Of a stretch of 11,093 bases of DNA, positions 1 to 5,596 are shown in pieces. The notes beneath the pieces were generated by a model. It was not told where the DNA came from and ran no database searches. It worked only from the letters and a program-made list of their open reading frames with translations. Numbering within the stretch: the first letter of the stretch is position 1; each line of letters starts with the position of its first letter. Origin of the DNA: Eubacterium sp. (GTDB taxonomy: Bacteria; Bacillota; Clostridia; Lachnospirales; Lachnospiraceae); NCBI GenBank assembly GCA_022776205.1, contig JALFIK010000029.1, positions 1 through 11,093 of the forward strand, in the 5' to 3' direction. The position numbers were made by a program, and so were the translations under genes.

Positions 1-794
1 AAAAGGAACTTCTTAAAGGCTTTCTCTTCCTCCTTTGGAAGTGGTTTATCCAAAAGGATGATAAATTCTGTGCAATAGCCAAACTTGATATCTGCTGTGG
101 AAATATCTGCCTTCGGTGCACGGGTGATATCAGAAACAGCCGGTTTATCCATGACAGGAACGTCAATTTCCGTCACTTTTCCAGTCAGAGCATCCATAAT
201 TCCCTGTAAAACTTCCATAAGACCCTGTCCGCCGGAATCCACTACACCGGCTTCTTTTAACACCGGGAGCATCTCAGGTGTTCTGGCAAGGACTTCATAC
301 CCGTAAGATACAATTTCCTCGCAGAACGGAATAAGGTCAAGTTCGGTATCCACCAGTTCTTCTGCCTTGTCGGCCATTCCCTTTGCAACGGTTAAAATAG
401 TACCTTCTTTCGGCTTCATGACTGCCTTATATGCAGTTTCCACTGCTCGTGTAAAGCCTGCAGTGATCTCGTCTTTCCCAAGACCGTCTGACTTGGAAAC
501 TGCCTTTGTAAAGCCACGGAACAACTGAGAGAGAATTACACCGGAATTACCCCGGGCACCCCGCAAGGATCCGTTGCTGATTGCCTTACAGATATTCGCA
601 ATTGTTGGTTCTGTAATTGCACCAACTTCCTTTGCGGCAGAGAGAATTGTCAGAGACATATTCGTCCCGGTATCCCCATCCGGTACCGGAAAGACGTTCA
701 ATTCGTTAATATAATCTTTTCTGGAGTTGATGCGGTTTGCTCCCGCTAAAAACAACTTCTGAAAAGTCTTTGCATCTATGATGTGACTTTCCAC
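1..794 (-). CDS. fakA: Fatty acid kinase FakA (DAK2/DhaL-domain, YloV family), N-terminal half
   Basis: Partial gene: the 5' end is in the window and the 3' end runs off the left edge, leaving about 264 of roughly 550 residues. FakA is the ATP-dependent kinase that phosphorylates fatty acids held by FakB proteins, feeding acyl phosphate into phospholipid synthesis. The visible part is the DhaL-like nucleotide domain. It carries NVFPVPDGDTGTNM near residues 33-46, whose aspartates bind Mg-ADP in this family, and GSLRGARGNSGVILSQ shortly after. A later GVVDSGGQGL segment marks the end of the DAK2 domain. The start is GTG at 794-792, six bases after AAGGAGGA. An ATG five bases upstream is out of frame and soon hits a stop. 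It lies 37 bases downstream of yloU, the usual arrangement in Firmicutes, so the two are probably co-transcribed. Family assignment is firm; the C-terminal half cannot be assessed. Confidence 0.95.
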   Translation of the reverse strand, partial: MESHIIDAKTFQKLFLAGANRINSRKDYINELNVFPVPDGDTGTNMSLTILSAAKEVGAITEPTIANICKAISNGSLRGARGNSGVILSQLFRGFTKAVSKSDGLGKDEITAGFTRAVETAYKAVMKPKEGTILTVAKGMADKAEELVDTELDLIPFCEEIVSYGYEVLARTPEMLPVLKEAGVVDSGGQGLMEVLQGIMDALTGKVTEIDVPVMDKPAVSDITRAPKADISTADIKFGYCTEFIILLDKPLPKEEEKAFKKFL

Positions 795-800
795 AACATT

Positions 801-808
801 TCCTCCTT
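801..808 (-). promoter_or_regulatory. Ribosome binding site fixing the fakA GTG start
   Basis: On the minus strand AAGGAGGA lies six bases before GTG at 794-792. It decides the start of fakA, since the nearest ATG is in another frame. Confidence 0.8.
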
Positions 809-831
809 AATCAACATTCGTGTTATCTATT

Positions 832-1188
832 CTAATCAACGATACGGACCCCTTCAACGAAGATATTAATCTTCTCAACTTCCATACCGGTAAATTTCTC
901 CACTCTGTATTTCACATTCTGGATGAGATTCTCAGTCACTGTTGCAATGGATACTCCGTATACAACAATAATATGAAAATCAATCGTGATCTTATTGTCA
1001 TTCAGTTTAATATGAACTCCCTTGCTCACATTATCTCTTTTCAGAAGCTGGGCAAATCCATCCTTCACATTTACGGATGCCATACCCACAATACCAAAGC
1101 ACTCAAGGGCATTGATTCCCGCATATGTCGCAATCACTTCTTCATCTATAATAACCTGACCTAAATCAGTGTGCATCTGTCCTTTCAT
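832..1188 (-). CDS. yloU: Asp23/Gls24 family envelope stress protein (YloU-like)
   Basis: Complete 118-residue member of the Asp23/Gls24 (DUF322) family, close to the usual length of about 120. The family signature is visible: an N-terminal G.V.I..EVIATYAGINALEC stretch leading to GIVGMA, a central KGVHIKLNDNKITIDFHI strand pair, and the C-terminal VEKINIFVEGVR segment. Staphylococcal Asp23 is membrane-associated and linked to cell-envelope homeostasis. The YloU group is less well characterised and no enzyme activity is known. The start ATG is preceded by GGAGGA at a good distance. It directly precedes fakA, a pairing conserved across Firmicutes that suggests an envelope or lipid role. A plus-strand ORF over the same bases is a shadow. 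Confidence 0.93.
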   Translation of the reverse strand: MKGQMHTDLGQVIIDEEVIATYAGINALECFGIVGMASVNVKDGFAQLLKRDNVSKGVHIKLNDNKITIDFHIIVVYGVSIATVTENLIQNVKYRVEKFTGMEVEKINIFVEGVRIVD

Positions 1189-1215
1189 ATTCTATTCCTC
1201 CATGTATTTTTTTAT

Positions 1216-1244
1216 AGTATAACCTCTTTCCGATTAAAATGGAA
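1216..1244 (-). promoter_or_regulatory. Possible yloU-fakA promoter
   Basis: On the minus strand TATACT (1221-1216) is a fair -10 element that would start RNA about 20 bases before the yloU ATG. The -35 at the 17-base spacing (TTCCAT, 1244-1239) is a poor match, so this call rests mainly on the -10 and its position. Confidence 0.35.
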
Positions 1245-1264
1245 CAAAAAAAAGAAAAAAATCA

Positions 1265-1270
1265 TATAAT
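1265..1270 (+). promoter_or_regulatory. -10 box (TATAAT) for the small plus-strand ORF
   Basis: A perfect TATAAT lies 28 bases before the ATG of the 47-residue ORF, behind an A-rich tract at 1243-1261. No good -35 is seen at 16-18 bases (GAACAA at 1242-1247). It is either a weak promoter or one helped by the A-tract. Confidence 0.45.
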
Positions 1271-1298
1271 ATTTTAAGGAAAACAAGAGGGAGATCTC

Positions 1299-1442
1299 AT
1301 GAAAAAATTATGCGGTTTTGCTCTTTTTTGTTTTTCCGCCGGAATGTTTGTAAGCTGCTTTTTTACAGGTTTCGCTGCCAGGTTCCTGATCATTGTTCTC
1401 AGTATTGTTTTTGGATACCTGTTTTTTTGCACTGATCATTAA
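1299..1442 (+). CDS. Small hydrophobic membrane protein, 47 aa, unknown function
   Basis: Short ORF, not recognised as a named family. It starts MKKLCGFALF and is hydrophobic almost throughout. There are two likely membrane segments (about residues 5-22 and 28-44) split by a short turn with Arg28, and four cysteines (5, 11, 20, 44). Support for it being real: a purine-rich GAGGGAG site sits a few bases before the ATG, a perfect TATAAT lies 28 bases upstream, it starts with MKK, and it fits neatly into a gap between yloU and rpmB on the opposite strand without overlapping any gene. It ends just before the terminator hairpin at 1460-1484. It could be a small membrane-stress or quality-control protein, but nothing in the sequence shows a role. 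A chance ORF in T-rich DNA is the main alternative. Confidence 0.6.
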   Translation: MKKLCGFALFCFSAGMFVSCFFTGFAARFLIIVLSIVFGYLFFCTDH

Positions 1443-1447
1443 TCTCA

Positions 1448-1484
1448 TAAAAATGAAAAAAGAGGGAATCACTGATTCCCTCTT
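1448..1484 (-). terminator. Rho-independent terminator after rpmB
   Basis: AAGAGGGAAT (1460-1469) and ATTCCCTCTT (1475-1484) form a perfect 10-bp stem with a five-base loop. On the minus strand the stem is followed by a T run (complement of the A-rich 1448-1461), which fits termination of rpmB. On the plus strand the same hairpin follows the 47-residue ORF by 18 bases but lacks a good T tail, so it may act weakly in that direction. Confidence 0.88.
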
Positions 1485-1555
1485 AACTCATATCTGCATA
1501 CATTCCTGTAAGGACAAAGATTAGAGTCTTCTTTCATCCTCAGTGACAGTAAAAC

Positions 1556-1741
1556 CTACGCACGTTCCACTTTACCTGATCTTAAACAAGAAGTACAAAC
1601 ATACATTTTCTTAGAAGCTCCGTTCACTTTCACTCTTACAGACTTAATGTTGGATTTCCACATTTTGTTTGATCTTCTATGTGAATGACTCACCTTAATA
1701 CCGAAATGAGCACCTTTGTCACAAATAGCGCATCTTGCCAT
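1556..1741 (-). CDS. rpmB: 50S ribosomal protein L28, zinc-binding form
   Basis: Complete 61-residue L28, a structural protein of the large ribosomal subunit. The N-terminus MARCAICDKG and the SHSHRRSNKMWKSNIKSV core are diagnostic. Two Cys pairs, C4/C7 and C49/C52, make this the C+ paralogue type that holds zinc; many Firmicutes also have, or instead use, a cysteine-free copy. The start ATG follows GAGGAGG at good spacing. It stands alone, with a promoter at 1794-1822, a palindromic leader at 1767-1783 and a terminator at 1448-1484, so it is probably a single-gene unit. Confidence 0.97.
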   Translation of the reverse strand: MARCAICDKGAHFGIKVSHSHRRSNKMWKSNIKSVRVKVNGASKKMYVCTSCLRSGKVERA

Positions 1742-1766
1742 GATAGCACCTCCTCGCGAATATACT

Positions 1767-1783
1767 TAAGTCTGACAGACTTA
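1767..1783 (-). repeat. Palindrome in the rpmB 5' leader
   Basis: TAAGTCTG and CAGACTTA are perfect inverted copies around a single central base. The site begins a few bases downstream of the predicted rpmB transcription start and ends 25 bases before the ATG. As RNA it can form a 7-bp stem with a three-base loop at the extreme 5' end. It could be a repressor operator, an mRNA-stabilising 5' hairpin or an autoregulatory site. The sequence does not decide between these. Confidence 0.6.
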
Positions 1784-1793
1784 CAACGAGTCT

Positions 1794-1822
1794 ATACTAT
1801 CAGAAATCAGCATAAATTGCAA
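1794..1822 (-). promoter_or_regulatory. Sigma-A type promoter of rpmB
   Basis: On the minus strand TTGCAA (1822-1817) and TAGTAT (1799-1794) are separated by exactly 17 bases. Each differs from consensus at one or two positions. RNA would begin near 1787, giving a leader of about 45 bases. Confidence 0.75.
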
Positions 1823-1864
1823 GAAAAATTTTAAAAATTCTTCAAGTTTTATAGGATAAAGGAA

Positions 1865-2293
1865 TTAGTCTTCCATCTCCACTCTGGAAGAAGGTGCACT
1901 TTTCTCTTTTTCCACTGCTTTTTCCACTTCCCGATCTGTCTCATTTTTTTTATCTCCCTTAATCAGGGACGTTACCTTATTCACCGCATCAGGCACCATA
2001 TCAAGCACTTTGGTAATTGCATCCTGATCGCGAATATTCACAAGTTTCGTCTGACCATCATGAATGACTAAAATGGCACTCGGTGACATCTTGCCACCGA
2101 TTCCTCCACCGGCACTGCTTCCCTTCTCCTTGTTAAAAGCACCTGCTCCCATGCCAAAAGAAATATCAACCAGAGGAAGAATGATCGTATCTCCGATAAC
2201 CTGCGGTTCCCCGACTACCGTTTTTGAAGAAAGCACATGATCCATACCACTAAACAATGAATTAACCGTTGTGTCAAAATTCTGCTTATCCAT
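1865..2293 (-). CDS. ytfJ: Sporulation protein YtfJ (GerW family)
   Basis: Complete 142-residue member of the GerW/YtfJ family, made in the developing spore in Bacillus and linked to germination. The family pattern is clear: VVGEPQVIGDTIILPLVDISFGMGAGAF (about residues 26-53), a Gly-rich turn (AGGGIGGKMSPSAILVI, about 61-77), then a helical segment ending VTSLIKG. The tail after about residue 115 is a charged, low-complexity Lys/Glu run, variable in this family. A strong AGGAGG precedes the ATG. It lies 14 bases downstream of the DUF2953 gene, the same ytfI-ytfJ order as in Bacillus, so co-transcription is likely. No clear terminator is visible before the rpmB promoter. Confidence 0.92.
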   Translation of the reverse strand: MDKQNFDTTVNSLFSGMDHVLSSKTVVGEPQVIGDTIILPLVDISFGMGAGAFNKEKGSSAGGGIGGKMSPSAILVIHDGQTKLVNIRDQDAITKVLDMVPDAVNKVTSLIKGDKKNETDREVEKAVEKEKSAPSSRVEMED

Positions 2294-2307
2294 AATTTTT
2301 CATCCTC

Positions 2308-3171
2308 CTATTTCATCAATTCTTTAAACATCATTCTTACATTTTTATCCAGTACCATTTTGATAATATAAAAAAGAAGTACGCCTGGTCTTATCCTTCC
2401 TCTTCCTGTACAATTCCCTTCAAAAATCTTTTTATCGAAATTTGGATACAAAGAAAAATCCGTTCCGTACTGCCCATAAAATAATGCTGCAATTCCTGTA
2501 ACATATCCGGTTGTCGCCGGATCATCGAAACCAAAAGAAATATTCCCTTTTAATTTAGCCGGTAAAACATGCCTTAGTACTTTGCTCAGAATATCTTTTA
2601 CAGACAAAAGGCACTCCTTCCACGGAAGAGATGAAATCTTTTCCCTGATTTCAGATATTCCTTTCTTTTTCTCATTGTTTTTCCCGGAATCTTTTTTCAT
2701 ATGTTTTTTCCCTAAAGATGGATTTTTCTTTTTATATGAAACACCGGATGATACTACCGTGTCTGCCTTCCGGGATACCTGCGCTACTTCAACCTTCTGT
2801 TCTTCGGAAACTGTTTGTTCTTTTTTTTCTCCGGATTTCAGAGAAGAAGAGGATTTTTTATGTTGTTTTTTTAATGCCTTCTTTTGTTGCTTTCTCTCTT
2901 TTTTCTTTAAATATTCTTCCTGATTGCCAAAAATCTGATATCCTGCCAGACGGATCTGGTATAGAAAAGAGCTGTCTATGTAATCCGCTTTCAGTGATAA
3001 CAGATGAAACAGCCAGGTTACTTTAAACAGGACTTCCGGTTTTTTCGCCTCATCTTTTTTAAAGGTAAACCGATATCGGACCGGGATAAACAAAACCACC
3101 GCAACCAGACCGACCAGAAGCAGGAGTAAACATCCAAGCACTTTTAAAATGATAAAAAGAATATGCAGCAC
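2308..3171 (-). CDS. ytfI: DUF2953 (YtfI-like) membrane-anchored protein with Lys-rich linker
   Basis: 287 residues. The N-terminus is one strong membrane segment (about residues 3-30) followed by VRYRF. Next comes a short domain to about residue 84, then a linker of about 90 residues (85-178) dominated by Lys, Glu, Ser and Gln. The C-terminal DUF2953 core holds GFDDPATTGYVTGIAALFYG (about 214-233), LYPNFDKKIFEGNCTGRGRIRPG and a final hydrophobic segment. Function is unknown; in Bacillus the gene sits beside ytfJ and is sporulation-linked. The start is uncertain: GTG at 3171-3169 lies only two bases after GGGAGG, so a slightly upstream AAAGG or a different start a few codons in may be used. 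The linker makes this protein longer than the Bacillus homologue as I recall it. Confidence 0.82.
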   Translation of the reverse strand: MLHILFIILKVLGCLLLLLVGLVAVVLFIPVRYRFTFKKDEAKKPEVLFKVTWLFHLLSLKADYIDSSFLYQIRLAGYQIFGNQEEYLKKKERKQQKKALKKQHKKSSSSLKSGEKKEQTVSEEQKVEVAQVSRKADTVVSSGVSYKKKNPSLGKKHMKKDSGKNNEKKKGISEIREKISSLPWKECLLSVKDILSKVLRHVLPAKLKGNISFGFDDPATTGYVTGIAALFYGQYGTDFSLYPNFDKKIFEGNCTGRGRIRPGVLLFYIIKMVLDKNVRMMFKELMK

Positions 3172-3187
3172 TTCCTCCCGCCTTTCG

Positions 3188-3499
3188 CTAATACTGATCC
3201 AGATAAGATTTCATCCGTGTAATACAATCATTATTATACCCGGACCGGACTAATTTTAATACAATCTCATAGGCTTCTTTCATAGATGCAGCAAGTCCGA
3301 GAAGCCTGACATCTTTATAATATTCCATCTTCATCTCACGGCACGGAAGAATATATAGCAGGTTTTCGTCACTTACTGCTGTGGTTACTCCAAACCAGAG
3401 TCCGTTTTTCCATAAAGATGGATGGCGGACTCCACGCAATATTTTTTTCGCATCGTGGGAGATCTGCTCCCCTATGATGATGTTCTCTGATATTGTCAT
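3188..3499 (-). CDS. Conserved-looking hypothetical protein, 103 aa
   Basis: Not recognised as a named family. I place the start at ATG 3499-3497 because AGGAGG lies exactly eight bases before it. An in-frame ATG eight codons upstream (3523) has no good ribosome site and would put AGGAGG inside the coding region. The protein is soluble, with no signal or membrane segment. It opens with MTISENIIIG, has a central RHPSLWKNGLWFGV stretch and ends in two probable helices (from about GLAASMKEAYEIVLKLVRSG to the C-terminus). Two cysteines (near 54 and 92) show no metal-binding spacing. It sits between the rhomboid-like gene and ytfI with short gaps (16 bases to ytfI), so it belongs to that operon and may be sporulation- or envelope-linked by context only. 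Confidence 0.8.
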   Translation of the reverse strand: MTISENIIIGEQISHDAKKILRGVRHPSLWKNGLWFGVTTAVSDENLLYILPCREMKMEYYKDVRLLGLAASMKEAYEIVLKLVRSGYNNDCITRMKSYLDQY

Positions 3500-3507
3500 A
3501 AAGACCG

Positions 3508-3513
3508 CCTCCT
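3508..3513 (-). promoter_or_regulatory. Ribosome binding site deciding the start of the 103-aa protein
   Basis: AGGAGG on the minus strand, eight bases before ATG 3499. It excludes the longer ORF beginning at 3523. Confidence 0.8.
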
Positions 3514-3533
3514 GCAAATCCATTTTCTTTTGT

Positions 3534-4349
3534 TTATTTTACATGGGTATGAGTAAAGAGATGCTCATTACAATACTCATAATTTCCATTACATTTTGAG
3601 CAGTAACGAAATTCCAGATTCGGATCGTCCTTCTCGGTACGCCCGCATACGGCACATTTATGCCGGTAAGGCCTTGCCGATGCACTGGTTGCCTCCTGAC
3701 GGAACTTGCGTTTTCTTCGTATTTCCTTCGGTGAAATTCTTCTGTAATTTCTGGAAGAAAAATAAAACAGAAGGAAATTCAGAAGACTGACGATTATGGA
3801 CACTCTCGCACCCATTCCTCCCCGGATAAAGAAGTAGGCAAGACCAAGAACATCTACAAGAGCCATCCACTTGACTTTAATCGGTAGAATTCCATAAAGA
3901 TATACCTTCATCTCCGGAAAGATTGCGGCATAAGCCAAGAACATTGAAAGGTTTAAATATGTCGTATCCATATAAATTGACGGAGACGGGTAAATAAAAT
4001 ATACAAGAAACGCAGCAGCAATTGTTGCCAGTACGCCAATGAGAATATACATATTAAACCGGAAAGCACCCCATACCTGTACCAGCGACTCACCGATAGT
4101 ATAATAGAATAACAAAACAAAAATAATAAAAATAATGCTTGTACTCGGCGGTGTGATCAAAAATCCGAAGATTCTCCAGATCTGTCCATGTAAAACAAGA
4201 TACGGATTCAGGGCAACAAGATTATAAAAAGCACCCCTTGAAATAATATCCAGTACAGCACCGACTGCATATAAAACAACAATATATAAAGGCAGATTAC
4301 GGATTGCGTATCTGCCATATTTTCTCTCCAGCCTGTCAAGCCAGTTCAT
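3534..4349 (-). CDS. Rhomboid-fold membrane protein, probably inactive, with C-terminal zinc ribbon
   Basis: 271 residues with about six membrane segments (roughly 20-36, 70-86, 99-120, 131-146, 158-175, 182-198). The layout follows rhomboids: HGQIWRIFGFLITPP (54-68) before TM2, then GESLVQVWGAFRFNMY (86-101), matching the family's E..WG.....Y loop. TM4 has YLNLSMFLAYAAIFPE (131-146) where active rhomboids carry GxSG. S135 could be the Ser position, but the flanking glycines are missing. The segment that should carry the catalytic His (about 180-198) has no His, so a pseudoprotease is likely. After a basic stretch (201-216) comes a metal-binding tail with C232/C235, C250/C253, C260, H263, H267 and H269. 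The start has AAGGAGG at good spacing. It is first in the run leading to ytfI-ytfJ. The rhomboid assignment is by pattern; the lost activity is inferred. Confidence 0.78.
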   Translation of the reverse strand: MNWLDRLERKYGRYAIRNLPLYIVVLYAVGAVLDIISRGAFYNLVALNPYLVLHGQIWRIFGFLITPPSTSIIFIIFVLLFYYTIGESLVQVWGAFRFNMYILIGVLATIAAAFLVYFIYPSPSIYMDTTYLNLSMFLAYAAIFPEMKVYLYGILPIKVKWMALVDVLGLAYFFIRGGMGARVSIIVSLLNFLLFYFSSRNYRRISPKEIRRKRKFRQEATSASARPYRHKCAVCGRTEKDDPNLEFRYCSKCNGNYEYCNEHLFTHTHVK

Positions 4350-4407
4350 TCTATTCCTCCTTTACAATAATTCCTTTCCAAATTCTACGCAAAAATATAC
4401 CTGCTGT

Positions 4408-5346
4408 CTACTTAAAATGCTTGTTTTTCGCAAAAATCACTCCGGCAATCAGTGTAAGGACTAAAGAGATTCCCACGATAATCCAGAAACCATACGGGTT
4501 GTTGGCAAGGGGGATACCCGCAACATTCATGCCAAGGGCACTTGTCACAATGGTCGGGACCGTCAGCACGATCGTGATCACGGCAAGGAACTTCATGGCA
4601 ATATTCAGGTTATTTGAAATAACAGAAGCAAAGGCATCCATCGTTCCGCTAAGAATATCACTGTAAATCTTTGCCATCTCAATTGCCTGTTTGTTTTCAA
4701 TGATAACATCCTCAAGAAGTTCCTCATCATCCTCATAACGTGGAATCGAAGTATTGCGCATCAGTTTCTCCAGAACAACCTCATTCCCTCGAAGGGATGT
4801 GGTAAAATATACAAGGCTCTTCTCCAGTTCAAGCATCTCGATCAGTTCCTGATTTCGCTGGGAAATATGAAGCTTCTTCTCCACTTCATCGCTCTTCTTA
4901 TCAATAATTTTCAGATACTGAAGAAACATCGTTGCATTACGGTAAAGCATCTGATAGATAAAACGAGTTCGTTTATAGGTATAAAAATCCTTCACTCTTC
5001 CATCCATAAATACAGTGAGTACGGGAGAATCTGCGAGACAGACTGTAAATATATACTTGTCTGTAAATATAATGCCAAATGGTATGGTATAAAAGTATTC
5101 CTTATTTTCTCGCTTCTCAATGGTAGGAATATCCAGAATGATCAGGGTATAATTCTCTTCTACCTGTATACGGGAGCGTTCCTCTTCATCCAGAGGACTT
5201 CGGAGATCGTCCACATCAATATTAAACTGATCGGCTGTCGTCTCTAATTCTTCCATCGTAGGATCCGTAAGTGCGATCCAGCAGCCTTCTTCGGCCACTG
5301 CCACTTTATGAATCCCGGAATCCGTCGTTTTAAAAATTCTTATCAT
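4408..5346 (-). CDS. corA: CorA-family divalent metal ion transporter
   Basis: 312 residues from the start I choose, typical for CorA. It is an inner-membrane pentameric channel for Mg2+ (some members carry Co2+, Ni2+ or Zn2+). The N-terminal cytoplasmic alpha/beta domain includes WIALTDPT and an IPFGIIFTDKYIFTV strand. A long helical stalk follows, then two membrane helices at the C-terminus. The selectivity motif GMN is at about residues 272-274, followed by VAGIPLANNPYGFW, the usual GMN loop leading into TM2. The end is basic (KNKHFK), as expected. The start is ATG 5346-5344, seven bases after AAGAGGG; an in-frame TTG six codons upstream would overlap that site. It is driven by a perfect-consensus promoter with a short leader, leaving no room for an Mg2+-sensing M-box riboswitch. 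The rhomboid-like gene follows after 58 bases, so read-through is possible. Confidence 0.93.
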   Translation of the reverse strand: MIRIFKTTDSGIHKVAVAEEGCWIALTDPTMEELETTADQFNIDVDDLRSPLDEEERSRIQVEENYTLIILDIPTIEKRENKEYFYTIPFGIIFTDKYIFTVCLADSPVLTVFMDGRVKDFYTYKRTRFIYQMLYRNATMFLQYLKIIDKKSDEVEKKLHISQRNQELIEMLELEKSLVYFTTSLRGNEVVLEKLMRNTSIPRYEDDEELLEDVIIENKQAIEMAKIYSDILSGTMDAFASVISNNLNIAMKFLAVITIVLTVPTIVTSALGMNVAGIPLANNPYGFWIIVGISLVLTLIAGVIFAKNKHFK

Positions 5347-5353
5347 GACACTT

Positions 5354-5360
5354 CCCTCTT
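5354..5360 (-). promoter_or_regulatory. Ribosome binding site deciding the corA start
   Basis: AAGAGGG on the minus strand, seven bases before ATG 5346. A TTG at 5364 is in frame but sits upstream of the site. Confidence 0.65.
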
Positions 5361-5375
5361 TCAACAGTTTGTTTC

Positions 5376-5404
5376 ATTATAAGTAATATCGACGTCTTTG
5401 TCAA
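5376..5404 (-). promoter_or_regulatory. Perfect-consensus sigma-A promoter of corA
   Basis: On the minus strand TTGACA (5404-5399) and TATAAT (5381-5376) are separated by exactly 17 bases, so both hexamers match consensus at all positions. RNA would begin near 5369, only about 23 bases before the corA ATG. Confidence 0.92.
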
Positions 5405-5422
5405 ACGCATTTACGTTATATT

Positions 5423-5448
5423 TGTACATTTTTACTATTATATGTACA
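5423..5448. repeat. Paired TGTACAT half-sites between divergent promoters
   Basis: TGTACAT (5423-5429) and ATGTACA (5442-5448) are exact inverted copies separated by 12 bases, with TGTACA centres 20 bases apart, about two helix turns. They lie upstream of the corA -35, in a typical activator position, and over 90 bases upstream of the promoter for the giant reductase. This looks like a binding site for a dimeric regulator; which one cannot be told. Confidence 0.5.
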
Positions 5449-5538
5449 TAAATATAGACAGTCACTTTCGTCTGTTCAAAGAGAAATTTTCAAAAAATGT
5501 TGTATTTTAATGTCATGTCGTTTATAATGATTTGGATA

Positions 5539-5567
5539 TTGCGATTTTTTACTTACTTATTTATATA
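5539..5567 (+). promoter_or_regulatory. Promoter of the giant reductase gene
   Basis: TTGCGA (5539-5544) and TATATA (5562-5567) are separated by 17 bases, and RNA would begin near 5574. AAGGAG at 5578-5583 then lies 13 bases before the ATG, which is longer than usual. A stop at 5585 leaves ATG 5597 as the only sensible start. Confidence 0.65.
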
Positions 5568-5596
5568 GTACAGGATAAAGGAGATGATTTTCTACT

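Noticed and set aside
820..1164. 114-codon plus-strand frame opposite yloU
   Set aside because: yloU on the minus strand has clear Asp23/Gls24 motifs and a ribosome site; the plus-strand frame is a shadow.
1821..1845. AT-rich inverted sequence after ytfJ considered as a terminator
   Set aside because: Only about five outer base pairs form before mismatches and it holds almost no G or C; it also overlaps the rpmB -35 region.
4362..4405. Possible promoter (TTGCGT, 17 bases, TATTGT on the minus strand) for the rhomboid-like gene
   Set aside because: The -10 match is weak and the predicted start would fall at the ribosome site itself; read-through from corA or an unseen sporulation promoter is equally likely.
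5347..5375. Mg2+-sensing M-box riboswitch before corA
   Set aside because: The leader from the strong promoter is only about 23 bases, far too short for an M-box.
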